A DNA stretch of 64,000 nt, from assembly GCF_000165425.1 (NCBI RefSeq), contig NW_001798959.1, positions 78,033-142,032 of the forward strand, written 5' to 3'. Shown here piece by piece: positions 12,976 through 24,769 of the stretch (position 1 is the stretch's first letter; each line of letters opens with the position of its first letter). Below the pieces are notes generated by a model. The model saw only the letters and a list, made by a program, of their open reading frames with translations, was not told where the DNA came from and searched no databases. This DNA is from Paramecium tetraurelia (lineage: Eukaryota; Ciliophora; Oligohymenophorea; Peniculida; Parameciidae). The position numbers and the translations under genes are program-made.

Positions 12976-14886
12976 ATGAATAAATTTATTCAAGATAAAA
13001 ACTACCAATCATCATAACTTGAAGAAATTACATCATTAATATATAAAATAACAGACAGACAGTCCAAATTTGCAGACCTTCATAATTAAGTTGAGGAGAG
13101 CATCTAGAAAATTATAAATGTGAGTTAGAATTAATTTGAAAAAGTGATGAAAAAAAAACATAAAGAAGATCGACAACTTGCATAGGAACATGATGAAAGA
13201 ATATCAATAATTCAATAGGAATACCTGATTTCTTAAAATAGCTTAATTTAATAGATATGTTAAAGGAAATCAGAATATTTATAGATTCTAGAATCTTTGT
13301 ATTACGAATATTCACAGTTTATATCATTTTTTGATCATGATGAACAGGCTGAAAATAATAATTATATTTTGATCATCTATGAAATATTAACAGATAGTTA
13401 AGTATTTAATGACGATTAAAGATTGAACGATACTCTATTAACCGAGTATATAAGTCAAAATAAAGTGAATAAAATACAATCTCTTCATGCTTCTCTTAAA
13501 TTGACAATTTCTTAATTACAAAAAATAGAAGAAAACTTTAAATTTTCAAAAAACAATAGCAAAAAAGAATAATATTTCCATTCTCTTAATTAAAGATTGA
13601 ATTCATTCATTGAAAATCTAAAATATGGTTAAAGCAAGTTGGATATACTTTTACAAGAAATGCAAGAATGCAATGGAGCTCAAAAAGAATAAGATGCAAG
13701 AATTTAAGCTAATCTCAGTCTCATCAATTAAATATTGAAGAGCCACTAAGATAAAAAAATGGCTGAATATGATGATTTCAAAAAATCAAATGAAAATCTC
13801 ATTAAAATCATCAATCGACTCTCAGAAATTAATTACAAACTTAAATTATAGCAAAAACAGAATTATGAAGATGTTTCATAATTGATGGAATTGTACTACA
13901 TTCAAAGTGATAAAGCACCATCTCTCCAACCATTATAGAGAAAAAGCACAATTAAAATAATTAAACCCATATCTTATCAAAGATCAAGAATTTACTCAGA
14001 GGCAAAAAAGGAAGTTCATTTTGATTTATCATCTCGAACTTCAATAAAAGAGACGAATCTTGAATCACAAATTCTTTATCAATCTCCACTTATAATTCAA
14101 CCTTCATTGATCACTTAACCTACAATATCCGATGTATCTCTCTTTACTTCTGGATAGAGTCTCAACAAATTGAAAACACAGAAACATTCTGATAGACAAT
14201 GGACTTCAAAATATCCAATTAATGTGGATAAAAAGACTGCCATCCCAATTAAATGCCAATGTCCACCCTAATGTTCATGTCAAGCTTTATTAATTATTTA
14301 GGTTCATTCATGCAATAAACAACTTTATATCAACTCAATAGGTTAGCTTCTATGCTAATAATGTTTTTTCACTTAAAACATCTAGGATTATAATTTCTAT
14401 TGTCCTCACACAAGAACAAAAAATAAATTCAAAAGTAGTAAGGATTTCTTAGAAGCCTTTTGGTAACACATAAAGACATTAACAATGAATCAATAGATTG
14501 TCGATTTTTGGAATAATTTATAATTAAGTTGCTAATAGATGTTTTAGATGAATCCTTTTTCTCATTCCGACAATCAAAATCAAATCAATTTTATTGGATT
14601 CTGTCCAGCTTAATGCAAATGCAATCACAACTAGAGTAGATAATAATATCACTTATGCTAAAACTAACTTTATATTTCATATGATGGACTTATTCATTGT
14701 AAAAAGTGTAATTTTTACGGGGATCCAAAATAACATTTTTACTATTGTCCAGAAACGACAACTTTCAATATTTACAGAAGTGGGGAAGAGTTTATATAGT
14801 CTTTGGATGTTATCTCTGATGCCAGAAGTTAACAATAGTTTCTTAGATAACTAAGATTAAACATTCCTTCTGTTTTGTGGGAATGA
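12976..14886 (+). CDS. Coiled-coil protein with Cys/His-rich C-terminus
   Basis: A single open frame of 636 residues. Residues 1-320 are a long Lys/Glu/Gln-rich coiled-coil region; residues 320-440 are polar and Ser-rich. The C-terminal 200 residues hold repeated Cys/His clusters: KCQCPPQCSCQ, CNKQLYINSIGQLLCQQC, FCPAQCKCNHN, HCKKCNFYG and YYCPE. The pattern (C-x-C, C-x-x-C, H-x9-C) suggests two or more structural zinc sites, perhaps diverged B-box or RING-like folds, but no spacing fits a named finger exactly. A 25-nt GTGAG...AAAG stretch at about 13120 could be an optional intron, though the frame reads through it. Confidence 0.7.
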
Positions 14887-15233
14887 GAATATATGAAAGA
14901 CTTGATTAAATGTAGAATCACAATTATTATTATATTAGTATTTAATTAGTTTTTAATATAATGTTTCTATAATAAAATTAATTCTTTAATGTAATCCATT
15001 ATTTTTGAGTGCAGTTAATTTTAGTTAAATAGATTGACTTTCTAAATATTCACTTTTTATTATTAATTTTAGCCATGCATTTTGGATCCTCGAAATTTAT
15101 GTCTTTATGTATGAGGTTCATGAATAACAAAATTTGGATCCTTGAATGGGATTAATTATGCTTCTTTTCACAAAGAATGTAGGAAAATAAATGTTAAATA
15201 TTTTGGGATAAATAAATAATCATAATTCTGTTG
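14887..15233. other. Convergent 3' spacer, no gene seen
   Basis: Between the stop codons of two converging genes. The sequence is AT-rich and shows no coding frame or obvious terminator. Confidence 0.6.
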
Positions 15234-17078
15234 TCATTTATCCTTTAGAAATTATTACAATGTTTGAGGATTGGAGCTTCCTTGAATTTGTTGAAAATTT
15301 TGTTTGACCTGTTGAATTTAATTATTTTAACCACTATTAACCATTTGGGGAGCCAAAAATTTGGTTACACAGGTGTTCTGATTTGGTTAATTCCGTTCTG
15401 ACAATTATCCTTGTTATTTGACCCAATTATTATTATTTGGAAAATTTGGTGCCTTAGTAACAGTCTGTGAATGCCTATCTGTGTGTATAATTTATGGGTT
15501 AAATTTCGGTTGTTGATTTTATGTAGGAATGCATTAAGATTAAGATAAAGGACTCTAGTATGACAATTAATTCTAATCCTATTCTTGTTTGAATTAACAA
15601 TTTGGTAATCCAACTTGCTACATAATTTTTTTTTCAATTTCGTCGTATAATTATTTCCATGTTTTTCTATTATTTGGATTATAAACAAGTAGATTATTCA
15701 AAATGTCTTCTAGAAATTTGTCAGTGTTTTCTAAACTAGGATTTGAATTATCTTTATTATTTTACATTTACTAGAAATTCTTAAACCACAATACAAACTC
15801 GTTTTTTTCTAAACACTAAACTAATTACCTTTTTAATCCTTCATTTAAACTCTATTTTATAATGATTTCCAAGAGTACTAAGCCAAACTTTAAATATATA
15901 TCTTGATTACTGAAAAAGCATCAGCTGCATAACTATAATTCGAATCTGTAATTTCTGGTGCTTTATAACATCGAGTTCCTTGCTACCCATTTGTTTAAAT
16001 TCTATCAATTTTAACCAACCCAAAGTCACAAATCTTAATAATAAGTTATATATTTTACTTTGTAAATCACTCTATTTTACCTCAAATCTAAATTTACTAA
16101 TATATTTTCAGGTTTTAAATCTCTATGAATAATTTCTTAATCTTATAAAGCTATGTACCCATTAGAGATTTAAGAAATAAAGTCCAGGATTTCATTGAGA
16201 TTTAATTTATTTGATTTTTTATTTATGTATTTTTAAAAATCCATTTCACAAAATTCTTAAATAACATAAATTTCAGTCTTATTTTACAACACTTTATAGA
16301 CTCTTAATATATTCTAATGAAATATTGTAGACATTTTTTCATGGTTTGTAATTTACTTCTGTCTTTCTGTTTCATCTTTAATTTCAATTTTTTTAGCGCA
16401 ACAATTCTAATTTGTATCATAATTATATGCGTAGTAAATTCCATCTGCACCAGGAACCTACTTATCATAAACAATGTAAGGTCCTTATTAAATTTTTATT
16501 TAATAGAGTTGACAAAATTTCGAGTTCATTTATAAAATGATTGATTTTCTATAAAGGTAATAAATTTATTTAATAATAATTTCAAAACTGATTTTTTTTC
16601 CTTTTTCAGAAATGCATTGTGCTAGCCACTTTAAAAAATTATAAATGTAAATTTATTTCTTTCTTAAGTTCATATAATCAATTCCACTATTTTTAACAAT
16701 TATATTATATTCTTAGTTTATTTCCTAATCTCTGAATATTATAATAAAGTATTTCTAATCTTTGATATTTTATGTAATTAATACTCTCTACAACTATTCT
16801 TCCACACTTCTAAGTTTTAGCTCTTTAATATTTTTGTTCACTAGGATAGACTAATTTTATATGTTCAATGAAGAATTTATTTATTTATTATATTAAAATT
16901 TTAAATCCACTTGTTAAATAAGATTCTCCAATATAATATTTATTTTTCTTGCAATCTTTACAGCAAATTTCTATTAATTATGTAGTGATATTGGGCGTCT
17001 TCTGAATAATTTGTCATAATTAAATTTAAGTCTCTAAGATGGTAGAATTCTATAAGATTTCTCGTAAGATAAAAACAT
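15234..17078 (-). CDS. Divergent serine/threonine protein kinase
   Basis: The kinase core reads from the ATG at 16527-16529 with two introns (25 and 23 nt) and gives 415 residues. Landmarks in order: a poor glycine loop GADGIYYA, the ATP-binding Lys in CCAKKIEI, catalytic loop IHRDLKPENIL, magnesium loop ICDFGLVK, and KAPEIT for APE. It ends in a 150-residue Asn/Gln-rich tail. All catalytic residues are present, so it should be active. The glycine loop is unusual, and I cannot place the family. The same frame stays open upstream to an ATG at 17076-17078, adding 183 residues of low-complexity sequence. The annotated end uses that longer version, but the shorter start is equally possible. Confidence 0.72.
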
Positions 17079-17708
17079 AGTGAGGTTGAGAATCAATATC
17101 TCATAATAAATTAATAATAAATTTGGAATAATTTATCTAATCTTATGGATAAATTCTTATTTTTGAATAACTAACAAAATTATTCTCTTACATAAGTTAA
17201 CCAAAATATTTTGAAACTATTTTGCAAGGCTTCTTGTTATGTATAATATCTTCAATTCAATTCGTGTAGAATAAGCTTTTTTCAAGTTTATATTATTATA
17301 TCATTAAAACCATAAATTAATACATCATAAACAAAATAGAAATAGTTCTTTTGATAATAATTTTATTTAATGTTCTAATATAATGATTGAAATAAATGCG
17401 ATCACTATGACAATACTTTTTTAAGTAAAATATTCTTAATCTTAATAATATATTTTCTTTAATTAAATTTAATTTTTAGACTGAATTTAACATCTGAAAT
17501 TTTCTATACCATTTTTATTATCTAAAGTAATTAAAACCTGTTTTTAGGTAAATCTCAGAATAATAGGTTTTCTACTTCAAAAAGTGTAAGGTTACCATAG
17601 ATTTTTAGCCTTTAGAGCAGAAAAACCGACATTAATTATTTAAAAAGTATGATGAGTGTGATTTAATTTCATTAATTCTTATAATTTTTTTAACAAAGAG
17701 CAATCAAT
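17079..17708. other. Intergenic, divergent promoters, no gene seen
   Basis: AT-rich spacer between the kinase gene and the RING gene. I see no reading frame or RNA fold that can be defended. Confidence 0.55.
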
Positions 17709-18114
17709 ATGAAGGAACAAGCTTAAAGGCAAACTAGATTTTAATCCAAGGCTGAATCATGTGGAATATGCTATAATGCGATTGAGAATTAAGTAAAAGA
17801 TGTTTGAAGGTTTAGGGAGTTCTGGATAGCTGCAATCACTCATTTTGTTCAGATTGCATTAAAAAATGGTCAAATGTATATAACCTTATTAATTTTAGAT
17901 TGAAAACACATGTCCTCTATGCAAATAGAAATTCACCTAAATTGAATCCAAGTGGAAGAGAGTATATTTTGAAATTAATTCAGGTTCATTACAAAAGCCA
18001 TAAGATATCAAAGCGAAAATGTAAATAAAACAAGTATTTGCCATAATATTGTAGGATTTATGTTAAAGATAAAAGTTAGTCACAAAAGGAAGATCAGTTT
18101 AATGTTTTACTTGA
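17709..18114 (+). CDS. Small RING-finger protein
   Basis: 119 residues after removing introns 17793-17815 and 17876-17898. The C3HC4 RING ligands are all visible: CGIC, then CNHSFCSDC, then CPLC, spaced as in E3 ubiquitin ligases of the RING type. Introns fall inside the domain, one after the first Cys pair and one just before the last. The remainder is a basic tail of about 60 residues with no other domain. A third possible 21-nt in-frame intron near 18032 cannot be excluded. The likely role is a ubiquitin ligase or assembly factor; the substrate is unknown. Confidence 0.82.
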
Positions 18115-18229
18115 AATCCTCATAGAGTTCATTCTTGCTGATAGTATAATTATACTTAACTAATTAGTAAATGATTGAAGATGATTAAAACCTTTAAATT
18201 TTGTATATTATATATATCTTTATTTAACA

Positions 18230-19681
18230 TCATACTGGATAATCATCATCAGCTTCAGGATCAATTATTTTGGCACTCTCTCCTTTCATAATGTGGTTGA
18301 TGACACTTTAATTGTTGGCTATTTTTTCTTCATAAGATTTCTTAAAATCGGGGTAATGATATAATAGTATCTCCTCATATATCATATCTATTTGTATATT
18401 ATTGAAATCTACCTTTAAGTTACTCATTTGTAAATTCATACATTTCAAATTCGAATTCCATATTGGAAACAGGAACTCTAGTGGGCTAAATCAGTTACTT
18501 TAACAGTGTACCTCATCACTTGGGTTGTGGAGCTCCTTCAAATAGGGGTGTTTAAGAGCTTCAGCTGCTGTGATTCTCTTTTTATAATCAATTTCTAAAA
18601 GCTTCTCTAATAAATCATATCCTTCGGGTGGTAATCCTTTCACCACTCTATCCCATGGTACTTTCTCTAAAGTTCCCAATTCTTAAATAAGTTCAACTAG
18701 TTTTTGTGATACAAATGTATCTTGAACTTACATTATTTTAGTCTTAGATGGTGTTCCAATGGTTTCAAATATCATTTTGATTTATTGCTTTGCTAGTGAT
18801 ATGAATCAAAAAGAGTTTACAATTCTAGCCTCTCCACAGTGTTTTTCCTCTAACAATTTCTGCAAAAATACATCCAACACTCCAAATATCAACTGCTTAA
18901 GTGTAGGTTTTAAGACCCAACAATAATTCAGGTGCTCTATAATACCTTGTTTCAACATAATCTGTCATGATATTAGGATTTTATTATTGTGTTTTTGTAG
19001 TCTATAGCAATGCTCTGGACAATCCAAAATCGCAGACCTTCAACATACAATCTTATTTATTTAACAATAGATTTGTTGGTTTCTAATTTTTAAGTCTCAT
19101 TATTATACCAAATCTCGATGTAAAATATTTGCAGAATGCATATATTTAAGTGCTCTAAGAATCTGGTATAAAAAGAGTTTAAAATGATCCTAATTCAATT
19201 TGGCATGTTCTTTATCAATAACACGCTTCAAATCTGTGTCTAATAGTTCTGTAACACAATATCTACATTGATTTAAGATCTATATTCTTACATATCATAA
19301 AAATTCTTCCTGGATTTCGGAAGTTATATTGTAATAAGATTAACTATCTAAAATGTTTGTTTTGATGCTTACATTTTCATGTTTTAAATTTCTTAAGATT
19401 TTTAACTCTCGAAGAGTTCTTTTAGCATAAAATCGATGTTCGAAAGTTCTCTCTATTTTTTTGATTGCTACCATTTTTTATTCTGGTATTGTAGCCTTTG
19501 TATCTTCACAACCAATAACAATACCGTATGCCCCGCTTCCCACTGGAAAATTAATAATTAATTTACATTATTATGTTGGCTTGTATCTCTTCTCAATAAT
19601 AAATTCTGATTCATCAACTTTGAAAACATTGGCAGAATATGCCTTCTATGCATATTGATCGTAATTATAATTTGAATCCAT
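18230..19681 (-). CDS. MAP kinase with TDY activation loop
   Basis: 422 residues after removing seven introns (24, 25, 29, 26, 28, 26 and 25 nt); the length closes exactly. Motifs in order: [16 protein letters not shown] (ATP Lys), [23 protein letters not shown], the activation loop [14 protein letters not shown], and the CMGC-type WSVGCIFAE. The dual-phosphorylation site is T-D-Y rather than the T-E-Y of classical ERKs. The C-terminal lobe continues through [25 protein letters not shown], followed by a 65-residue acidic tail. It is a MAP kinase by every landmark. Upstream kinase and substrates are not known from this window. Confidence 0.93.
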
Positions 19682-20079
19682 GAATTAATTTATTAATATA
19701 ATAAAATATATCTCAATCTCATAACTCTAATTGGAAATCCAACCTAAATCTATCACTGCCATCACTTATTTCTTTCTTTTTACATTTACCATTTTCAATT
19801 ACCTATTCTATAAATTTATTCTCTTAAATTCTAATAATTAATATATTTTAATTTTTATATGAGCTAATTAGCATCTAATTTCAATCCACCTTTTTTGATG
19901 AAATTGTAAATTAAAATTGTAAAATAGCATTTTGAAATTCAATTAATAAAATTTAGTTTCACTTACTTATAGTTTATTGTGTTTATTTCACCTATTTAGA
20001 TTTCTATGTTTATCAAAATAATAGAATTTTACAACCATTTATTTTTATTTATTCAAAACAACCTGTAATCATTAAAGTT

Positions 20080-20610
20080 ATGCTCAATATAGTTTCTAAT
20101 TTCAATAATTCTATTGCATATTTGGCTATTCTTACCATTCTCACTTTTAAATCTGGTCAAGCAGAGAATTTTCTAAGAATCTTTCAAGCATTCTATTAAT
20201 ATTTATTGCTCTCAAAAATTATTTTATTTATTCACATCTTTATGTTTTAGTTATTAGAATATTTATTTTATTACGTTTTAATCAGCTTAACAATATCTAC
20301 TACATTATTTAATTCTGCAATAATCTTTTATGATTACAATGACACCCCGCCTCATTTATTTTTTATTCTATTCAGTTTTTTACAATTGTGTGTTTTAATA
20401 AGATAAATGAGCACTTACAGATTTTCAGTCTGTAGAGGATTAATCATAGTATAAGTCTTTAAAATGAAAATTAATAAGAAAATTTATATTATAATAAATG
20501 CAAAGTAATTGTATTTTGAAGCCACTCTAATTGTAACCTTAGGTAAATGTAAATTTAATATTTTAGAAACCTCTTAAACCATTGGCTGGAATGCAATAAA
20601 ATTTAAATGA
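20080..20610 (+). pseudogene. Hydrophobic ORF, possible relic of a P5-type ATPase N-terminus
   Basis: An ATG-started frame of 176 codons, strongly hydrophobic for its first 110 residues, then MSTYRFSVCRGLII. The order (amphipathic FLRIFQAFYQYL, hydrophobic hairpin, polar DYND turn, second hydrophobic stretch, basic M-x-x-Y-x-x-x-V-x-R) resembles the region between TM2 and the actuator domain of P5 (ATP13A-like) ATPases. The frame then runs into the start of the U2SURP gene (20498), where it cannot be real coding. No phosphorylation (DKTGT) or other ATPase domain follows. I therefore read it as a decayed fragment, but a small unrelated membrane protein ending near 20450 is possible. Confidence 0.3.
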
Positions 20611-23022
20611 GCATTTGAATAACATCTAGAACATAATCCCTTATCAATTTGTTGATAAAAACAGTCCACATATCACTATTTGTAAGTTAAATGAATGAAT
20701 TTAAGCTGGATTGACTCCAAAGATAACAGAGTAATCTCTAAGGATAGTATGTGCAGAGTACGGAAATGTTGTGAGAATCTAATTACGAGCATACTATAAG
20801 GACGCTTAGGCTTAGATAGTAGCTAATGTTACATATGAAAATGCATAATCAGCATAGTATGCTTATATGGAGTTATAGAAGAAGGTGGAAAATGGATTTC
20901 ATTTTCAACTTTAGTACACTTTTTAATTTAGTATAGCTATGGAGGTCCATGTTATCAAAACACATCTAAAATAGTGAAAATAAAGTTACCAAATCCATAG
21001 ATAAGAGGGACAATTGATAAATTGGCTAGATAGGTAATTAAGGAAGGAGTGCAATTTGAGTAGACGATAAAGTAGAGAGAGATTAATAATAATAAATATG
21101 CATTTTTATTTTTGGTATGTGTTTAATGATTATGTTAGTAATCTGAAGAGAATGAGTATTATAAATGGAGGGTCTATTCATTTCAGAATGGAGATGATGA
21201 AAAATAGTGGAAGTAAGAGCCTTATTATTTCAATTTAAATGAATGCATTTACATTCCACCTTCAATAGAAGTAGAGGAGCCACCTTCATTTGCCAAGAAG
21301 GAATTGGAAAAAGCTTAAAGTAAATGTAATTTTATGATTACAGTCACAACCAAAAACAAGAAAATGCAATATTAAGTGTTAGAAGATTAGGATAGATTTA
21401 CATTTAGTCAAATGTTGAGGGAATTGAATACACAGAAGTAATGAAATAAAGTTGACATTAGACACACTATAGGGAAGGCAATGGTTTTTTGTATTGACCA
21501 TTAGGACTGTCCAGCAGATCTGATGTTGATTTTAGAGGAGTCTCTCTTAAATGATTCGACATGGTCAATGAAAGTATTTAGTATTTAATAATGTTAGCTT
21601 GCTCGTTTGTATTTGATTTCAGATATTTTGAATAACTGCAATCAGAATTTCAAGAGCTATATCTAGTGGTGTTTGCCTAAGATTTTTAGTAATTTGGATC
21701 AGTTGCTGCCTTATAAAGAGAAAGTAATGTGTTGTGTAAGATAAATAAAAGATTTTGAAATTGTTGTAATGTTGGAGAGAGTAGAATTTGTTTGACCAAA
21801 AGTACTTGAAGGGATTAGAGCTATCCTTTTTGATGAAAGAACAGTCAATCCAAATTGAGAGCATCTCCTCATAGCTTTATAAAGTCGATGGTTATTTTAT
21901 TGAAGGAAAAACTCGCTCATGTTGATGATGAGACACTTGATCGTATCTGCCGAATCAAGGGACTGTGTTCTTAGGGTCCTCGTGATACCCTAATCCAACG
22001 TTTAGTTCAGCATAAGTTCTACAACCGAGCCAACCCCGATGTCTCACTTGAACAGGTGTCCAAATTTGTTCAAGTTTATCGCTACATTGTTGATAAGGTA
22101 TTTATGATCTATACTATCATCTAATCAAAGGATCAATAAACTATAATTTCATCCTAGAAGTAATCATTTACCACATAAATTCAAATGCTGCAAGAGTTTC
22201 TCAAACTGATACAAAAGAGGTGAATATTATACAATTCTTAGATACAAGAACATCATAAGCAAAGAAGGAGAGGAAATAGACGCAGTTGACGAAAGAATCT
22301 ATGAGTTCAATAAACATATTGAAATCTAAAGAGCTGAGCGAAATCTCTATTTAAATATAGATGGCAGAGATCTTACTGAAGAAGATATCAAAACGATTGA
22401 AGATAAAAAGGTTCAAGTTGTAACCAATTATGAACTGACCTATCTACAACCTAAACCTCCTTTGCCTCCAGTTCCAACCGATCCCATTGAAGTAACACTA
22501 CCACTTATCTCTTAGATTGAAGTCTAATAATATAGAGATATTCTATTTTAAAGTGGCTTATATGATCCTTTTAAAATAGAGGAATTCGCTAAGTCAAAAA
22601 GAGCCTAATTGATCAAGGCTGATCTATTGAAAAAGGAGAGGGAGAAACAATTACTACTGAAATAACAATAAGAACAGAGAGAGAGGGAAAAGGAAAGACA
22701 ATGGGAGAGAGAAAAAGAGAAAGAGAGAGAGAGGGAACGAGAAAAAGAAAAGGAGCGAGAAAGAGAAAGAGAGAGAGAAAAAGAAAGATAGAGACATCAT
22801 AGTAATTTGGTTTAATTCTATAGCCTCCTAGATCGTGTTAATAAAAGAAGCAGTGCCAGTTCTGAATCAGATAAGAGGAATTAGAGGAAAAGATTTGATA
22901 CAAAACATGATCAAAAGTATGATCAAAAATATGACTAAAAACATGATTCTAAACATTATAAGAGGAGATCCAGATCAAGAAGCAATTCAAGAAAAAAGAA
23001 GACTCAAAATAAAAAGAGATGA
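20498..23022 (+). CDS. U2SURP: U2SURP/SR140-like splicing factor (RRM-SURP-CID-RS)
   Basis: 758 residues after removing ten introns (20543-20566, 20682-20705, 20914-20936, 21115-21138, 21438-21461, 21574-21597, 21724-21751, 21884-21905, 22098-22130, 22220-22241). Domain order: an RRM around residues 55-125 (LRIVCAEYGNVVRIQL), a SURP module (IDKLARQVIKEGVQFEQTI...YYKWRVYS), a CTD-interacting domain (AMVFCIDHQDCPADLM...ARLYLISDIL...ILKLLQCWRE), a SAP-like helix pair (LDRICRIKGLCSQGPRDTLI), a run of alternating Arg/Glu, and an RS-like tail (RRSRSRSNSRKK). This is the exact layout of the U2 snRNP-associated protein SR140. It should act at 3' splice-site recognition. The antisense ORFs here are shadows. 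Confidence 0.92.
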
Positions 23023-23069
23023 GTAAAATAAGTAAAGCATAAAAATATATTTATTCATCAAATTTATTA

Positions 23070-24043
23070 ATGAATTCTGAATTTGTTTTAGAGTAACTCG
23101 CCTTAGGCAAACGAATCGATGGTCGAGATCCATTACAATAAAGAATGATCTAATGTCATTTTGGGCCGTAGAGTACAGGGGCTGTTGAATTGAGTCTGGG
23201 GGAAACTAGAGTATCAAAAATCATTAAATTTAATTAAGGTATTCGCAACAACTAGTGCCTCAATAACAACACCTAATCCAATAAGACCATCAGAAGGATT
23301 CCTTAAATTTCATTTGGATTTATAAGTGTTAAGAGATACTGGTTATATGCACAACCCAATTAAATTGGGCATGGAAATTGAAAAATACATTGAAAAAGTA
23401 ATCAAGGGATCCAAGTATTAAATTTATTACATACAGAGCCCTTGATACTGAGTCATTATGTATATTGTCTGGCAAAAATGTGTGGTCAATAGATGTAAAT
23501 GTAGCCTTAATTAATAATGATGGGAATCTCTTAGATGCCATGTATTTATGTTGCATTTTCTCACTTCAACATTTCCGAAGACCATAAGTAAGTGTCTCCC
23601 TTTAAGGAGTAAAAGTTGAAGTTGAGAAACGATTGGTGCCATTAAGTATCCACCACATCCCTTTGAGTCTCACTTATGCTATATTGGAATTGAATGAATA
23701 AACCATTCTCTTATAAGACCCATGTGTAAGACTTTGCATTAATTCTTAGTTGGAAGAGGAAGCTGTTCAGAATGGAAGAATCACATACAGTGTCAACATT
23801 TATAATGATATTTGTCATGTCCACAAACCTGGAGGATCACCCATCAATATTTCAATATTACAATAATTGACAACGGTGACCTTGATGAAATCAAAGCCAT
23901 ATACAGAAGAAATCAGAAGTCTCTTAATCAACAATAAAGGTTTCCCAATGGAGAAGACAGTCACATTGTTCAAGTTTGAATTGCCTAAATAGGCCAACGA
24001 TGCCATTTAAGTTGAGTAATTAGAGTAATTGTATAATTAATGA
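23070..24043 (+). CDS. RRP45: Exosome core subunit RRP45 (EXOSC9-like)
   Basis: 299 residues after removing introns 23211-23238, 23415-23436 and 23726-23749. The RNase PH fold is clear: GKRIDGRDPLQQR at the start, STGAVELSLGETRVFATTSASI, LCILSGKNVWSIDVNVALIN, LLDAMYLCCIFSLQHFRRP, VPLSIHHIPLSLTYAI, and DPCLEEEA. These match the Rrp45/EXOSC9 branch of the ring subunits of the RNA exosome, which is a scaffold and not itself a catalyst. It lies 48 bp after U2SURP on the same strand. The ATG chosen is the only one giving the full N-terminal motif. Confidence 0.93.
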
Positions 24044-24079
24044 ATGATTAATAATTGTTATTTTGTTATTATATAATTA

Positions 24080-24744
24080 ATGATTAATTAAAATCGAATT
24101 CCAAAGGGAGATCTTAAAAAAGTAGTGGATTCTCAATTTCATTATGAAAGAAGAAAATATATATTTTGGGCATTCAATACTTCATATTTGGGGATAGCTT
24201 TCTTTTAAATATATTCAGATGTAGTGATTGAAGGTGGAGAGAATCCTGCTTTATGTGTGGATACTGCCCTCCTGAATCATGATTTACAATGTCCAATAGG
24301 TTTATATAAAACTTTGGTGGCCTTGATTGTTGCTCATTTGATTTAGATGCTATCAGCAACTATAGGATATTTTGGAATCGATTAGAAGTCAAGAAAGATT
24401 AATAAATCGTATTCAAGTATGATGCTTATCATATTTATTAGTATTATTGATTGGTTCATACATTTATGACTTGATAACATCGTTTATACTGTGGTTTTCA
24501 TATAATACTTGGGATGACACGCCTTTTAGAAATACAAAAAATGAATTCTTAATGTTATCCATATTCTTCCCAGCATTAATGGCAGTGGTTGGATATTTCT
24601 GCTTAAGTTAATTCAAAAAAGCTACCTTTGAAAATGCACGTAAATACTGATATATTTATACATATAGAAATGTAATAAGCAAAGGATGAATTATTAGAAA
24701 AGTATCCGTAAATCGCATCAGATGTAGTCAAATTGTTTTTATGA
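24080..24744 (+). CDS. Four-helix membrane protein, unknown
   Basis: 203 residues after removing a 25-nt and a 28-nt intron (the first, gtatgatgc...ttattag, near 24418; the second, gtaaatact...catatag, near 24640). Four hydrophobic segments are visible: YIFWAFNTSYLGIAFFQI, KTLVALIVAHLIQMLSATI, ILLIGSYIYDLITSFILWF and MLSIFFPALMAVVGYFCL. The first loop has two Cys (ALCVDTALLNHDLQCP) that could form a disulfide. The C-terminus is short and acidic. Topology recalls small tetraspan proteins, but I see no family signature. An alternative in-frame ATG lies at 24044, right after the RRP45 stop. The gene converges on the GPD2 gene with only 25 bp between stops. Confidence 0.65.
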
Positions 24745-24769
24745 TAAAAAAGATAACAAACAAAATTAA

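Noticed and set aside
14594-14854. 86-codon plus-strand frame MDSVQLNANAI...
   Set aside because: It is a shifted frame inside the Cys-rich tail of the 12976-14886 gene, which reads through without interruption.
15365-15688. 107-codon minus frame MFIIQIIEKHGNNY...
   Set aside because: It is a wrong-frame shadow of the Asn/Gln-rich tail of the kinase, whose frame is continuous with the catalytic domain.
24044-24079. Upstream ATG for the four-helix membrane protein
   Set aside because: It begins one base after the RRP45 stop, leaving no 5' UTR; the ATG at 24080 is preferred, though not proven.
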